DNA of 64,000 nt from Paenibacillus sp. (GTDB taxonomy: Bacteria > Bacillota > Bacilli > Paenibacillales > NBRC-103111), in contig JAPSLM010000007.1 of NCBI GenBank assembly GCA_031180825.1, positions 62,001-126,000 on the forward strand. Reading direction: 5' to 3'. Below are positions 45,475 to 54,420 of this stretch, one piece after another. The translations under genes were made by a program, and so were the position numbers. The notes below the pieces were generated by a model. It did not search any database, was not told where the DNA came from, and saw nothing but the letters and a program-made list of their open reading frames with translations. The stretch's first letter is position 1. Each line of letters begins with the position of its first letter.

Positions 45475-46287
45475 TCAAGCTTCCGCCGGCTTGGTCGCCC
45501 GGATCGAGAACAGCATCGGGAGCAGCTCCTTCCCCTTCAGTCTCCACCAGCCGTCCTCGCCCTTCTCTATCAGCCCCGGAAACTTTTCGTACATACAGAA
45601 GGGAAACTCGTGCACGAATTCGATACGCAGCCCGGCCTGAATCAGCGCGTTCACGATGGAGCCCAGCGAATGCGCCCATTCGTAGGTGACGGTATTGTTG
45701 AGCTTGGCATTCCGGTCGGCATACGTGTCCTCGGTATCGAACACGATCGCCTCGCCTTCGAAATACGAATAAACCATGCGCAGCTCTCCGTCGACAACTT
45801 CGAAAATATCGGCAAGCGGATGACCTTCTGCAATATAAAAGGTGCCGCCGGGCTTCAGCTTCTCGTAGATGATTTCCGCCCACCGGGTCAGGTCCGGCAG
45901 CCAGCACAGCACGCCGTACGACGTGAACACGATATCGAACGTCTCCTCCGGCAGCGCCTGAGGCACGTCGTATACATTCGCGCAGACGAAACGGGCGTCC
46001 AGCCCCAGTTTGTCGTTCAGCGAGCGGGCCAGCTTGACCGCTTCCTCGGCAAAATCGACCCCGGTCACCCGCGCGCCCAGTCTGGCCCAGGACAAGCTGT
46101 CCTGACCGAAATGGCACTGCAGATGCAGCATCGACTTCCCCGCTACGTCACCCAATTCGTCCAGTTCGACCGACAGGAGTGACGAACGGCCCTCAAGAAA
46201 CGACGCCATGTCGTAAAATTCGGATTGCTCGTGCACCGTCGTACGCTCGTTCCAGTTTTCCCGATTTTTGTTCATTCCGTATTGCAT
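45475..46287 (-). CDS. Class I SAM-dependent methyltransferase
   Basis: A 270-residue methyltransferase. Motif I is MLHLQCHFGQDSLSWARLGARVTG (key acidic loop GVDFAEEAV), then ARFVCANVYDVP and FDIVFTSYGVLCWLPDL. The target is not predictable. The ATG at 46285-46287 follows GGAAGGAGTTG. An upstream extension is noncoding. APH gene follows. Confidence 0.87.
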   Translation of the reverse strand: MQYGMNKNRENWNERTTVHEQSEFYDMASFLEGRSSLLSVELDELGDVAGKSMLHLQCHFGQDSLSWARLGARVTGVDFAEEAVKLARSLNDKLGLDARFVCANVYDVPQALPEETFDIVFTSYGVLCWLPDLTRWAEIIYEKLKPGGTFYIAEGHPLADIFEVVDGELRMVYSYFEGEAIVFDTEDTYADRNAKLNNTVTYEWAHSLGSIVNALIQAGLRIEFVHEFPFCMYEKFPGLIEKGEDGWWRLKGKELLPMLFSIRATKPAEA

Positions 46288-46406
46288 ATAGACAACTCCT
46301 TCCAGATACGATCCATTCCATCCTATCGCAATTCTGAAGCAGGTGTAAATATCCAAAATTGGCTGAAACTAAAAAATCCGTTCCGGCCGCAATGGCCCCT
46401 TGCGCC

Positions 46407-46886
46407 TCAGTCGGCCAACGGATCGACTTGAACGGCCGCTTGCTTGCCGCTCAGCTGGATGCCTGTCTTTTTGCGTCCGCTCGCGGCCAAATCGCCCAGC
46501 AGCGATTCGAGCAGCGCTTTGGCTTGGGCCCCTTCCTTGCCTTGAATCCGCACGACAAATTGCACGGAATCCCCGGAGTTTAAAATCCGCTCCGCCTGCT
46601 GCTTCTTCGTCTCGTAATCGTGCTCTTCGATCTGCGGCGTCAGACGAATCTCCTTCAGCTTCGGCGCCTTCTCGCGCTTGCGGGCTTGCTGCGCTTCCTG
46701 TTTCGCCTTCCCGGCGCGAACCAGCTTGCACGGCGGCGGGCTGCTCATGAGCGATGTGCAGACCAAGTCGACCTTCAGCTTCCGGGCCATTGCCAGCGCC
46801 TCGCCGGTTGGAACGATGCCGAGATCTTCGCCGTGAACTCCGGTCAGATGAACCTCGGACGCTTTAATTTTTTCGTTAAGAATCAT
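46407..46886 (-). CDS. infC: Translation initiation factor IF-3 paralogue
   Basis: A 159-residue IF-3-like protein. IF-3 N region NEKIKASEVHLTGVHGEDLGIVP is followed by the linker and the C domain. The usual linker sequence PPVCKIMDYGKFKYE is here PPPCKLVRAGKAKQEAQQARK, the C domain begins KEIRLTPQIEEHDYETK, and the end lacks the extra C-terminal residues. It is not followed by rpmI-rplT, so it lacks the autoregulated L20 operon layout. It is likely a second, divergent IF-3 in the genome. Function in ribosome or stress response is inferred. Confidence 0.88.
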   Translation of the reverse strand: MILNEKIKASEVHLTGVHGEDLGIVPTGEALAMARKLKVDLVCTSLMSSPPPCKLVRAGKAKQEAQQARKREKAPKLKEIRLTPQIEEHDYETKKQQAERILNSGDSVQFVVRIQGKEGAQAKALLESLLGDLAASGRKKTGIQLSGKQAAVQVDPLAD

Positions 46887-46949
46887 TGTGATCCCACCTG
46901 AACTTTCGATATAATGAACCCATCTTACCGCTTAGAAGGAGATTTTTCA

Positions 46950-47258
46950 ATGAACCGCAAAGAAATCGAAGAGCAAGTCATCCGCAATTATCAGCGGGAC
47001 GAACATATTATGATTCTCGCATTCGCCCAGTGGTGCGTTAACCATGGCCTCGATCCCGTCGCGCTGTATGAGCGCGCCTACCCGCAGCAGGAAGCGAACG
47101 CCGCACTGCAGCAAGCGCTGGAGCTGACCGTACCGAAGGAGGAAGCCGGGGAAGTTCCGGATGAAACGCTGCTCGGCGTGCTGTCCATGTTCGGCAACGA
47201 AGATCTGGCCTTCGTCGTTACGCAAGAAATCGCGAAGCGCCGGCAGTCCGGACGGTAA
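46950..47258 (+). CDS. Unknown 102-residue protein
   Basis: A small soluble protein starting MNRKEIEEQVIRNYQRDEHI, mainly helical. The ATG follows AGAAGGAGA at a normal distance, and a longer frame starting at 46914 lacks a ribosome site. No family recognised. It is divergent from the IF-3-like gene. Downstream lies a 530-base region with repeats. Confidence 0.72.
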   Translation: MNRKEIEEQVIRNYQRDEHIMILAFAQWCVNHGLDPVALYERAYPQQEANAALQQALELTVPKEEAGEVPDETLLGVLSMFGNEDLAFVVTQEIAKRRQSGR

Positions 47259-47432
47259 CAGCGCACCGACCATCGCCGGAGTCACCGCTTGGGCCTGCCC
47301 ATCGCAGGCTCAACCCCAGGGTACGGAGGGAGAGCATGACGATCACGTTTGAACGACCTCAGGAACGCGAGCGCTCCCAGCTGCCGAAGGGTTCCTCGGG
47401 CCGTCCCGCTCTCCGTCCCGCTCCAATGGAGA

Positions 47433-47509
47433 AAAATAGAGGAACTGACGTTCGCTATAGCTTTCATTTAGCCGCTCTCAATGCAAATAGGGGAACCGAC
47501 GTTCGCTAC
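47433..47509. repeat. Two direct copies of a 26-base interspersed repeat unit
   Basis: Copy one (47433-47459) and copy two (47484-47509), 51 bases apart, share AATAG-RGGAAC-YGACGTTCGCTA. The end of the inverted copy at 47577-47596 shares GGAAC and CGTTCGCT. This looks like a small dispersed repeat family. Confidence 0.7.
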
Positions 47510-47725
47510 AACCCCCATCCCGCGGAATATGACCATTTTTCGACACAAATAAAACATCCTGCTTCCTCTAAGCTCCAGCGAACGATCCGGCGTTCCGATT
47601 AACGCATCGCAGTTCCTTTATTTCCCGGACGTACCCTTTTGGCAAATCTACACGCCCCCGAAAAATCCATCCATCCCGCAGCCGCAGCCAGCCAAGGCAT
47701 AACATGCCAGCCTAAGCATGCAAAA

Positions 47726-47757
47726 AAGACCGGCTTCGATGGAATCCGGTCCTTTCG
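47726..47757 (-). terminator. Terminator after YkuS gene
   Basis: GACCGG and CCGGTC with outer A/T pairs, loop of 12, run of T on the minus strand, 35 bases after the gene. Confidence 0.75.
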
Positions 47758-47791
47758 ACTTGTCCGCCGATGGCTGGCGGAGCGAGACGAA

Positions 47792-48031
47792 TCAGCTTAA
47801 GCTTTGGTTCACTCGTTCGACAATCTGGTCGGATGTCATGCCTTGAGCATTGATGACGGAAGCTTTCGTCGCGGTTTCCGCGATGCCCAGCACGTCCTTG
47901 TCCTGCCCGGTAATCACGCAGCAGTCGCAATTTTGCAAATTTGCGTTATCGACGGATACGACTTCGTGCCCGCTCTGCTGCAGCGCATCCTTCACGTCCT
48001 GCAAGCTGTTTTCCACTGCAATTCTCGCCAT
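47792..48031 (-). CDS. ykuS: YkuS family (UPF0180) protein
   Basis: A 79-residue protein that matches the YkuS family. It starts MARIAVENSLQDVKDALQQS and contains NCDCCVITGQDKDVLGI with two adjacent cysteines, and ends QIVERVNQSLS. Function unknown, and found in endospore formers. AAGGAGGG precedes the ATG. Confidence 0.9.
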   Translation of the reverse strand: MARIAVENSLQDVKDALQQSGHEVVSVDNANLQNCDCCVITGQDKDVLGIAETATKASVINAQGMTSDQIVERVNQSLS

Positions 48032-48079
48032 GATCTTCCCTCCTTATCCAGATTGTAGTATACCGAGCTCCGGCCGCTT

Positions 48080-48658
48080 TTATTCGCCGTCGCGGGTCCT
48101 CCTCTTCCGCTCGCCAACCTCGTCCGCATCGATCAAGCTGTCGACCAGATGGGTCAGCAGGCTTTCCATATCGCCGATATGGCTTTCATCGATTTTACGC
48201 ACAAATTCGATATGTATCCGGTAAGCGCCGTTTTCATCGGTATGGCCGCCTCCCGAGCGTCCGGAGCCGTCGTCCGGAACGAATTCCGCCGACCTCTCGT
48301 GACGGATCCGGGCTTCCTCCGCCCACCGGTCCTCCATGGCCCGGTGGAGCGCCGCCGCATGCTCGCAAAGGCGGAGCGGCATGTCCAGTCTAAGCGCCAG
48401 CTTCGCGCCGGGCCGCTCACCGGGCTCGACGAGCCGGAACCGTTCCCCGGCGAAGTCGGACAACACGCTGGTCATGCTGATTTCCGCTTGGCAGCAGCCT
48501 TCTTCGCGTCGGATGCGCATGCTGAAAATCCGTTTCATGCTGGCCAGATCGATGAAATCCTCCCGCCCGATGACCCGGATCGTTTGTGCCGCGTCCAAAT
48601 CGTACAAATGTCCTTCGAGCACTACTTTTAAATTGTCGAATATCGTCGGGTCAAACAA
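48080..48658 (-). CDS. Unknown protein with TTG start
   Basis: A 192-residue protein starting at TTG 48658 (MFDPTIFDNLKVVLEGHLYD) with AAGGAGAAGG at nine bases. The C-terminal third is charged (YRIHIEFVRKIDESHIGDM and RKRRTRDGE). I see strand-rich segments but no domain I can name. It is probably translated alone. It lies just upstream of the YkuS gene. Confidence 0.7.
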   Translation of the reverse strand: MFDPTIFDNLKVVLEGHLYDLDAAQTIRVIGREDFIDLASMKRIFSMRIRREEGCCQAEISMTSVLSDFAGERFRLVEPGERPGAKLALRLDMPLRLCEHAAALHRAMEDRWAEEARIRHERSAEFVPDDGSGRSGGGHTDENGAYRIHIEFVRKIDESHIGDMESLLTHLVDSLIDADEVGERKRRTRDGE

Positions 48659-48685
48659 GGTACCTTCTCCTTTCGCGGCATGGCA

Positions 48686-49465
48686 TTACGCCTGCGGCAA
48701 ATGGCGGATATCCAGCACGTCTCCCTGAGCGAACCGTCCGCCCTCCACCACATGAATGATTCGCTCCGCCGCCTCATCCGGCGTATACAGTCCGCCCGTT
48801 TGCTTCAGCCCCACAAAGCGCTCCACCTCCGGGAACCGCCCCGGCTCCGTCCCGCGGATCAGCTCCTGCATGCCCGTATCGACAACGCCGGGCGCAATCG
48901 AGACGACCTTCACCGCCCGCGGCCCGTCGCCCTGCTCCAGCCCGACGCAGCGCGTCAGCATATCCAGCCCGGCTTTGGTCGCGCAGTAGCCGCTCCAGCC
49001 GGAATACGGCTTTTTCCCAGCGCCGGAAGAAATATTGACGATCGTTCTGACGGTCGAGGCAGGCCAATCTTTCGTCGCCCGGATAAAAGCGGACATCAGC
49101 AGCGCCGGAGCCAGAAGATTGACGTGCATCTGCTCGGTCAGCGCGAGGCGGTCGGCCTGCTCCAGCGGCATGATCGGCTCCAGCATGCCTGCGTTATTGA
49201 TCAGCGTGAGGGCGCCGGGCGGTTCCGTTTCAAGCGAACGGACGATGGTCGCGATCAGTTCCTCGATTCCGTCCGTACATTTCAGATCGTATGCATAATG
49301 CGCGGCCTTCCTCCGGGCGACGGCTCCGTCCGAACAGACTCCCGCTTCCTCCGCATCCGCAGCGGTCCGCGAAATTCCGATGACGCGATGCCCGGCCGCG
49401 AGCAAGCGGCGGGTCAAAGCCAGTCCCAGCCCTTTGGAAGCGCCGGTCACAATATAACCTTTCAT
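48686..49465 (-). CDS. Short-chain dehydrogenase (YueD/benzil reductase-like)
   Basis: A 259-residue classical SDR. Cofactor motif TGASKGLG (residues 6-13), NNAGM, and the catalytic Ser-Tyr-Lys with SGYCATKAG (key YCATK). The chain resembles Bacillus YueD, annotated as (S)-benzoin-forming benzil reductase, and sepiapterin reductase. Start ATG at 49463-49465 has AAGGAGAACC. A hairpin with T run lies 25 bases upstream of the start. Confidence 0.86.
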   Translation of the reverse strand: MKGYIVTGASKGLGLALTRRLLAAGHRVIGISRTAADAEEAGVCSDGAVARRKAAHYAYDLKCTDGIEELIATIVRSLETEPPGALTLINNAGMLEPIMPLEQADRLALTEQMHVNLLAPALLMSAFIRATKDWPASTVRTIVNISSGAGKKPYSGWSGYCATKAGLDMLTRCVGLEQGDGPRAVKVVSIAPGVVDTGMQELIRGTEPGRFPEVERFVGLKQTGGLYTPDEAAERIIHVVEGGRFAQGDVLDIRHLPQA

Positions 49466-49490
49466 CCAGGGTTCTCCTTCCACAAAAAAC

Positions 49491-49548
49491 TCCCCTTCCA
49501 GCCCATCGTGATGCGCAGCGAGGCGGCAACACGTCAGCCTGAAGGGGA
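49491..49548 (-). promoter_or_regulatory. Leader hairpin with T run before the SDR gene
   Basis: On the minus strand TCCCCTTC and GAAGGGGA pair across 42 bases that hold a second CGTG/CACG pair. TTTTTT follows directly, then the SDR ribosome site. It has the layout of an attenuator, or an upstream gene's terminator, but no upstream gene on this strand ends here. No known riboswitch class recognised. 49550-49730 shows nothing else that I support. Confidence 0.55.
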
Positions 49549-49732
49549 ATCTGGCTATAGTCCTATTCTTATTGTACCATCGATTGGATAAAATTTCAGC
49601 TTTTGCGGCCCGGTACTCTGCCGGTTTACGCCTAAGGCGCTGCCGATCAAGCTTGCCGAATCCGATGCCTCATTTCGGACGGCAATCCGCCTTTCCGGGC
49701 GGAATCAGCCCAGAAATCAGACAATGCAAAAA

Positions 49733-49757
49733 AGCCAACCGGGCAAATCCGGTTGAC
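49733..49757 (-). terminator. Terminator after the unknown 174-residue gene
   Basis: CCAACCGG and CCGGTTGA pair over a short loop and a T run of six follows on the minus strand, about 60 bases after the stop of the gene at 49817. Confidence 0.8.
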
Positions 49758-49816
49758 CAGCCGATCCGCAGCATCGGGATTCCGGCATGCGTTCGGCGCC
49801 GAGCGCGGCGCGGCGG

Positions 49817-50341
49817 TTACGGCTTCATTAAATCGTCCGCCGTAATCCCGTCCTCGACGGCGAATTCAAAATCGTACACGTCGTATACTTGAACGGGAAC
49901 CTCGGCCTGAATGATTTTCTCCATCAATTCAAGCTGGTCCGTCAAAATGGGCGCTTTCTCCCGCATGGAGGTCAGCACGACCTCGGTTTCGATCGGATCG
50001 AACGATTCGCCGTATTGGGCATTGTCTACGGCATTGACGACCGTGAACGTCACGTTCTCGTTGATCGGCAGCGGCGGGCTCGGGCGCCACGGGGCGACAA
50101 GCGCTCGCTCCAGCTTTTTCTTGTTGAACGAGTCGTCGAAAAAGGCGATAAGCTCCCCGATCTTCCCTTTGACATGGGCATCGTCATCCGCATCCGGCAT
50201 GACCGGTTCGGGGCTCTCTTTCATCTCGTATAATTCCAATATCGTCGAATACGGAATCAAATATTCCACCGGGCGGCTTGGCGCCATGAGCTCGCCGTAT
50301 ACGGCCACAAGCACCGCCTCGATAACAAAACGCCGGGACAT
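49817..50341 (-). CDS. Unknown 174-residue protein
   Basis: A soluble acidic protein that begins MSRRFVIEAVLVAVYGELMA and includes VEYLIPYSTILELYEMK. I recall similar proteins in Paenibacillus genomes that carry no reliable function. The C-terminal segment VYDVYDFEFAVEDGITADD is acidic. GGGGGGAATTGG lies in front of the ATG. Divergent from the EamA gene. No motif of a catalytic kind seen. Confidence 0.72.
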   Translation of the reverse strand: MSRRFVIEAVLVAVYGELMAPSRPVEYLIPYSTILELYEMKESPEPVMPDADDDAHVKGKIGELIAFFDDSFNKKKLERALVAPWRPSPPLPINENVTFTVVNAVDNAQYGESFDPIETEVVLTSMREKAPILTDQLELMEKIIQAEVPVQVYDVYDFEFAVEDGITADDLMKP

Positions 50342-50549
50342 ATTTCCAATTCCCCCCTATTGTGATGCGTCCGTTCCTAAGTCCGGCCTACATTCTTTCA
50401 TATCACAATTGGGAATAAAAGTCCAACTTTGCAGCTTTCTTACGTACTTCCCGCTTTTTCAATTCCGACCCTGTAAGAGCGGCGAATCCGATGCTATAAT
50501 AGAGCAATGTGCCTGTCACCGACCGTTTATGAAATGGAGAGTTTGCCTG

Positions 50550-51467
50550 ATGAATGCTGTGAAACGTTTTCCCGTTCCTTTGCCGCTTCTTCTTGTGATC
50601 GGCATCGTTGCAATTTCCTTTTCGGCGATTTTTGTCCGCTGGTCCCACGCTTCGTCTTCCGTCATTGCAATGTACCGGCTGCTGCTGACTGCGGCGATAC
50701 TGCTGCCTTTGCTGCTGCGGTACCGCCGCGAGGTAGCGCAGCTGCGCCTAAGCGACTGGGCGGGCTTGTTTTGGTCCGGCGTCGCGCTCGGCCTGCACTT
50801 CTTGTTCTGGATGGAATCGCTCAACCTGACGACGGTCGCAAGCTCGACCGCCATCCTCTCGCTGGAGCCCGTCTTCGTCCTGATCGGCGCGTGTCTGTTT
50901 CTCGGCCAACGGACGAATGTGCTGGCCGTGCTCAGCATGGCGGTCGCGATTCTGGGCGCGGCTATGATCGGCTGGGGCGACTGGGGGCTGACCGGAGAAG
51001 CGCTGCTCGGCGACCTGCTGTCCTTGCTCGGAACGGCGGCGATGGCCGTGCAAATCCTGCTTGCCAAAAGCATGCTGAAGCGGATTCCCGCCTTTGTCTT
51101 TAGCTTCTTCGTTTTTGTCATAGCCGGGCTGGTGCTCGCCGTTTATAATTTGGCCGCCGGACTGCCTTTTACCGGCTACGATTCGAGAGAATGGGGCATC
51201 TTTCTGCTTCTGGCCGTCGTTCCCACGCTCTTCGGCCACTATTTATTCAACTGGCTGCTGAAGTATATGCGTCCCGAATCCGTATCGATGAGCGTTCTCG
51301 GGGAGCCGTTGGGTGCAACGATCCTGGCCTACCTGCTGCTCGGCGAAAGCATCACTTGGATGCAAGCCGCCGCCGGATTCGTTCTGCTGTCCGGAGTATG
51401 GATGTTCCTCCGCTCGAACGAACGGGGAGCCGTCGCCGCCCGGACGGGCGAAACGGAGATGACCTGA
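50550..51467 (+). CDS. EamA/DMT family transporter
   Basis: A 305-residue permease with ten predicted segments in two EamA repeats. SFSAIFVRWSHASSSVIAMYR opens the first repeat, and LGEPLGATILAYLLLGESITW the second. Metabolite export is expected but the substrate is unknown. The ATG at 50550 has GGAG about eleven bases upstream. The much longer open frame (from 49911) is antisense to the previous gene and is not coding before this point. Confidence 0.87.
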   Translation: MNAVKRFPVPLPLLLVIGIVAISFSAIFVRWSHASSSVIAMYRLLLTAAILLPLLLRYRREVAQLRLSDWAGLFWSGVALGLHFLFWMESLNLTTVASSTAILSLEPVFVLIGACLFLGQRTNVLAVLSMAVAILGAAMIGWGDWGLTGEALLGDLLSLLGTAAMAVQILLAKSMLKRIPAFVFSFFVFVIAGLVLAVYNLAAGLPFTGYDSREWGIFLLLAVVPTLFGHYLFNWLLKYMRPESVSMSVLGEPLGATILAYLLLGESITWMQAAAGFVLLSGVWMFLRSNERGAVAARTGETEMT

Positions 51468-51472
51468 CACGC

Positions 51473-51513
51473 AAAAGCCGCTGCTTCCCGGAAACCCGGG
51501 AGCAGCGGCTTTT
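51473..51513. terminator. Bidirectional terminator
   Basis: AAAAGCCGCTGCT and AGCAGCGGCTTTT form a very stable stem with inner CCCGG/CCGGG pairs. It ends the EamA gene and the convergent NlpC/P60 gene. Confidence 0.92.
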
Positions 51514-51533
51514 ATTCTTACGCTTGTCTGAGA

Positions 51534-52016
51534 TTACAGAACGCGGCGTGCCGTTTTATAATGCTTGTCCCACCAGCCGCTGTTCAGTTTGGAGATCGTG
51601 ACACCCGGCTTGCCGTAAGTATGCAAAATCTTTCCGTTGCCAATATAAATCGCAACGTGGTGGATCGGGGAATAGAAGAAGACCAGGTCTCCCGGCTTCA
51701 GTTGGCTTCTTGAAACGGCTTTGCCGGCTTTGGCTTGAGCCGCTGCCGTACGCGGCAGCTTCACGCCGTATTTTCCATATACCGTCTTGGTGAAAGAAGA
51801 GCAGTCGAATACTTTGGTCGTACCCATCGGCGCACCGAACTTATAGGGAGTATTCAGGTAGCGTTTCCCTGTGGAAATGATGCTTTTCGCTTTGGAAGAG
51901 GAATACGCATAAGCACTCTCGGCCGGAGCGGCGAGCGTGCTGCCGAACAGAAAAGCCGTGCACAGCCCGATCGACACCACCATGTTCCCCCAGCGTTTTC
52001 CAAACAGTTGTTTCAT
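51534..52016 (-). CDS. Secreted C40 (NlpC/P60) peptidase
   Basis: A 160-residue exported hydrolase that cuts D-gamma-Glu-type bonds in wall peptides. Signal peptide with a hydrophobic stretch near residues 12-30 and a cut near AYA. The NlpC/P60 catalytic residues are Cys72 in VFDCSSF, His120 in HHVAIYIG and His132 as HTYG. No SH3 or LysM wall-binding domain is attached. Convergent with the EamA gene. Confidence 0.9.
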   Translation of the reverse strand: MKQLFGKRWGNMVVSIGLCTAFLFGSTLAAPAESAYAYSSSKAKSIISTGKRYLNTPYKFGAPMGTTKVFDCSSFTKTVYGKYGVKLPRTAAAQAKAGKAVSRSQLKPGDLVFFYSPIHHVAIYIGNGKILHTYGKPGVTISKLNSGWWDKHYKTARRVL

Positions 52017-52197
52017 CTGTAACGTCCTCCTTGAAGTCAGGTTTGGCTGTTTTGCCTGTTCCCCACTATAGCACAGATGAAAACGCAGGAAATTCCGCCA
52101 AAGTCCGCTTAAGGCCTGCCGCCCGGCGCTTCAGAGACGATTATTAGAAATTCATGAGAAAAATCTCATTTTGTTCTTATTGAAACGCTATCAAGGA

Positions 52198-53547
52198 TTA
52201 TTTTGGGAATTTTACCGTCGCCGCCGTCCCTTTTCCTTCCTCGCTGTCAAGGCGGATCAAACCTTGGTGCAGCTCGACAATTTGCTTCGCGATGGCAAGG
52301 CCCAGCCCCGATCCTCCGGTCCCCCGGCTTCTTGCCTTATCCACGCGATAAAACCGCTCGAACAGCAAAGGAAGCTCCCCGGACGGGATCCCGATTCCCC
52401 GGTCTATCACTCGAACGACGACGTAGCGCTCCTCCTCCCCGCATTCGACGATTACGCTCTCTTGGCTGTATTTGATCGCATTGTCCAGCAAAATAATCAG
52501 CAGCTGCTTCAGCCTTGCCTCGTCGCCACGGCACTGCGTCTCCTCCGAATCGATTCGGACGACAATCTCTCTGCCGAACGCCCGGCGCATCTGCTCGGCG
52601 GTCGTTCGGATCAGCTCCGCGATGCGGACGGGCTGCAGCTCCGTTTCCGCGTGACGCTCCACCTCTGCCAGCCGCAGCAGAGCGTCGATCAGCCCTTTGA
52701 GGCGCACGGTTTCCGAATGAATCGCATTCAGCGCTTCCTGCCGGATGGCAGGATCCCGGCCTCCCCATCTGCACAGCAGCGACGTATAGCTTTCGATGAC
52801 GGTCAGCGGCGTTTTCAGCTCGTGAGAGGCGTCGGCGACAAAATGCTTCTGCCTCCGGTCGTTCTCCTGCAAACGCACGATCATTTCATTGAACGTACGG
52901 CCGAGCTCGCCCAGCTCGTCCTTTTTTGTCGTGAACTGGGGGCTGAGCAGAATAAAATCGCCTTTGCTCCGGATCGTTCGCATCGTCTCCAGCAATTGAC
53001 GGATCGGGCGGATGAGCGCCTTCGTGTAGAAAAAGCCGACGAGCGGCGAAAACAGCAGCACGCTGCCCGTCGTCATCGTGAGTCCCGCGACCAAGAGCTC
53101 CATAAAGGCGGCGACCACGTTCAGCCCTTTTCCAAGCTCCAGCAGCCCGATCTGAACGTTGCTTTTGCCGATGATCGGCACTTGAATGAACAAGATCAGC
53201 AGGCCCAGCTCGTTCTCCACGACCGTATGATACTGCGTACGGTATACCGCCGGGTGACCCGGCAGCTCCTCGCTTGTCGACACTTGAGCGCGCACGGCGC
53301 CGTCCGGCGAAATGATTCGTAGGAGCGAGTCGGGCTCCAAATATTCTTGCAGCTGCTCCCGGTTCCAATTGGCCGGATCGTAAATCTCCGTATCGCGCAG
53401 GATGATTTGCGCCTTGTTCCACAGCTGCCGTACTTCGCTATCCGTCGTCTTCTTCAAAATATAGTAATAGATGAACCAGTTGAAAAAGATGACGATCAAT
53501 AAAATCCACAAGCTCGACAGCAGCATCAAACGTGTCCGCAAGCTCAT
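52198..53547 (-). CDS. Sensor histidine kinase
   Basis: A 449-residue membrane sensor. Two hydrophobic segments (about 9-30 and 145-175) frame an extracellular sensor, then HAMP, HisKA with the phosphorylated His in DASHELKTPLT, and HATPase_c (N box NAIKYS, G1 DRGIGIP, G2 GSGLGLAIAK). It is an OmpR-type partner. The start overlaps the regulator stop in an ATGA junction. Its ligand is not predictable. Confidence 0.93.
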   Translation of the reverse strand: MSLRTRLMLLSSLWILLIVIFFNWFIYYYILKKTTDSEVRQLWNKAQIILRDTEIYDPANWNREQLQEYLEPDSLLRIISPDGAVRAQVSTSEELPGHPAVYRTQYHTVVENELGLLILFIQVPIIGKSNVQIGLLELGKGLNVVAAFMELLVAGLTMTTGSVLLFSPLVGFFYTKALIRPIRQLLETMRTIRSKGDFILLSPQFTTKKDELGELGRTFNEMIVRLQENDRRQKHFVADASHELKTPLTVIESYTSLLCRWGGRDPAIRQEALNAIHSETVRLKGLIDALLRLAEVERHAETELQPVRIAELIRTTAEQMRRAFGREIVVRIDSEETQCRGDEARLKQLLIILLDNAIKYSQESVIVECGEEERYVVVRVIDRGIGIPSGELPLLFERFYRVDKARSRGTGGSGLGLAIAKQIVELHQGLIRLDSEEGKGTAATVKFPK

Positions 53548-54233
53548 GGCTCGGGGGACGTCAGCTCGTAGCCGACGCCGCGCGCGGTCTTGATCAGCTT
53601 GGGCTTATAGCCTTTGTCGATCTTCTGGCGCAAATAGCGGATATAGACGTCAACAATGTTCGTGTCGCCTACGAAATCGTAGCCCCACACGTCTGAAATA
53701 ATTTCTTCCCTCGTCAAAATATGCCCTTTGTGCTGAATTAAATATTGCAGCAAATCGAACTCCTTCGGCGTCAGCTCGATCAAATTGCCCGCGCGCGTCA
53801 CTTTCCGAGCTTTGAGATCGACGGTCAAGTCCGCCGCGCTCAGCGAGTCGGTCTCCGGCTTATGCCGGCTCGTCAGACCGATCAGGTTGCGGACGCGCGC
53901 CAGCAGCTCCTCGATTACGAACGGCTTCGTGACGTAGTCGTTCGCGCCTTGGTCGAATCCGCTGACAATATCCGGCGTCGCATCGCGGGCCGTCAGCAAA
54001 ATAACCGGCACCTCCGCGTTAACTTGACGGATGCGCCGCAGCACTTCCAGCCCGTTCCATTCCGGAAGCAATACATCGAGTAAAATGAGGCTCCAAGGCT
54101 TGGAAGTAGCCAGCCTGGCCCCTTCCCGTCCGTCCTGCGCCGTCTCGACCTCGTAGCCCTCGTGCTCCAGCTCAAGCGTCAGCACCCGGGCGATATGTTC
54201 TTCGTCTTCAATGACCAGAATAGATTGAGTCAT
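53544..54233 (-). CDS. OmpR family response regulator
   Basis: A 229-residue response regulator. Receiver domain with Asp53 in LILLDVLLPEWNG and Lys in YVTKPF. The C-terminal winged helix reads ELTPKEFDLLQYLIQHKG and VDVYIRYLRQKIDKG. It is first in the pair, with the kinase directly downstream. Targets unknown. Confidence 0.94.
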   Translation of the reverse strand: MTQSILVIEDEEHIARVLTLELEHEGYEVETAQDGREGARLATSKPWSLILLDVLLPEWNGLEVLRRIRQVNAEVPVILLTARDATPDIVSGFDQGANDYVTKPFVIEELLARVRNLIGLTSRHKPETDSLSAADLTVDLKARKVTRAGNLIELTPKEFDLLQYLIQHKGHILTREEIISDVWGYDFVGDTNIVDVYIRYLRQKIDKGYKPKLIKTARGVGYELTSPEP

Positions 54234-54420
54234 ACGTTCTCCCGCATTTGTTTGTATACAGGGTATCCATTCCAGCCGGACCGTATTCCGTTTTCAGGAT
54301 GCCGCTGCAGCGCCTTGACAGCCCGTCTTAACCATGGGCGAGTTGTCATGCGCGCCTTGACGTCCTATGGAAAATGTGCTAATTTCAGCGTAATCAGCCG
54401 TCAAAAAGGAGTCGTCGTTT

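Larger units (their letters stand above)
47259..47791. other. Long intergenic region with interspersed repeat copies
   Basis: This stretch of more than 500 bases has no gene that I support. It contains two direct copies of a GGAAC-YGAC-GTTCGCTA repeat (47441 and 47492), a third inverted variant (47577-47596) and the terminator of the YkuS gene (47726-47757). The open frame at 47336-47602 follows the repeats and has no good evidence of translation. Confidence 0.75.

Noticed and set aside
47336..47602. 88-codon open frame in the repeat region
   Set aside because: It runs through the dispersed repeats, has a duplicated phrase caused by them, and has only a chance GGAGG upstream.
49911..50549. 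5' extension of the EamA gene
   Set aside because: This part is antisense to another gene and precedes the true membrane protein start.
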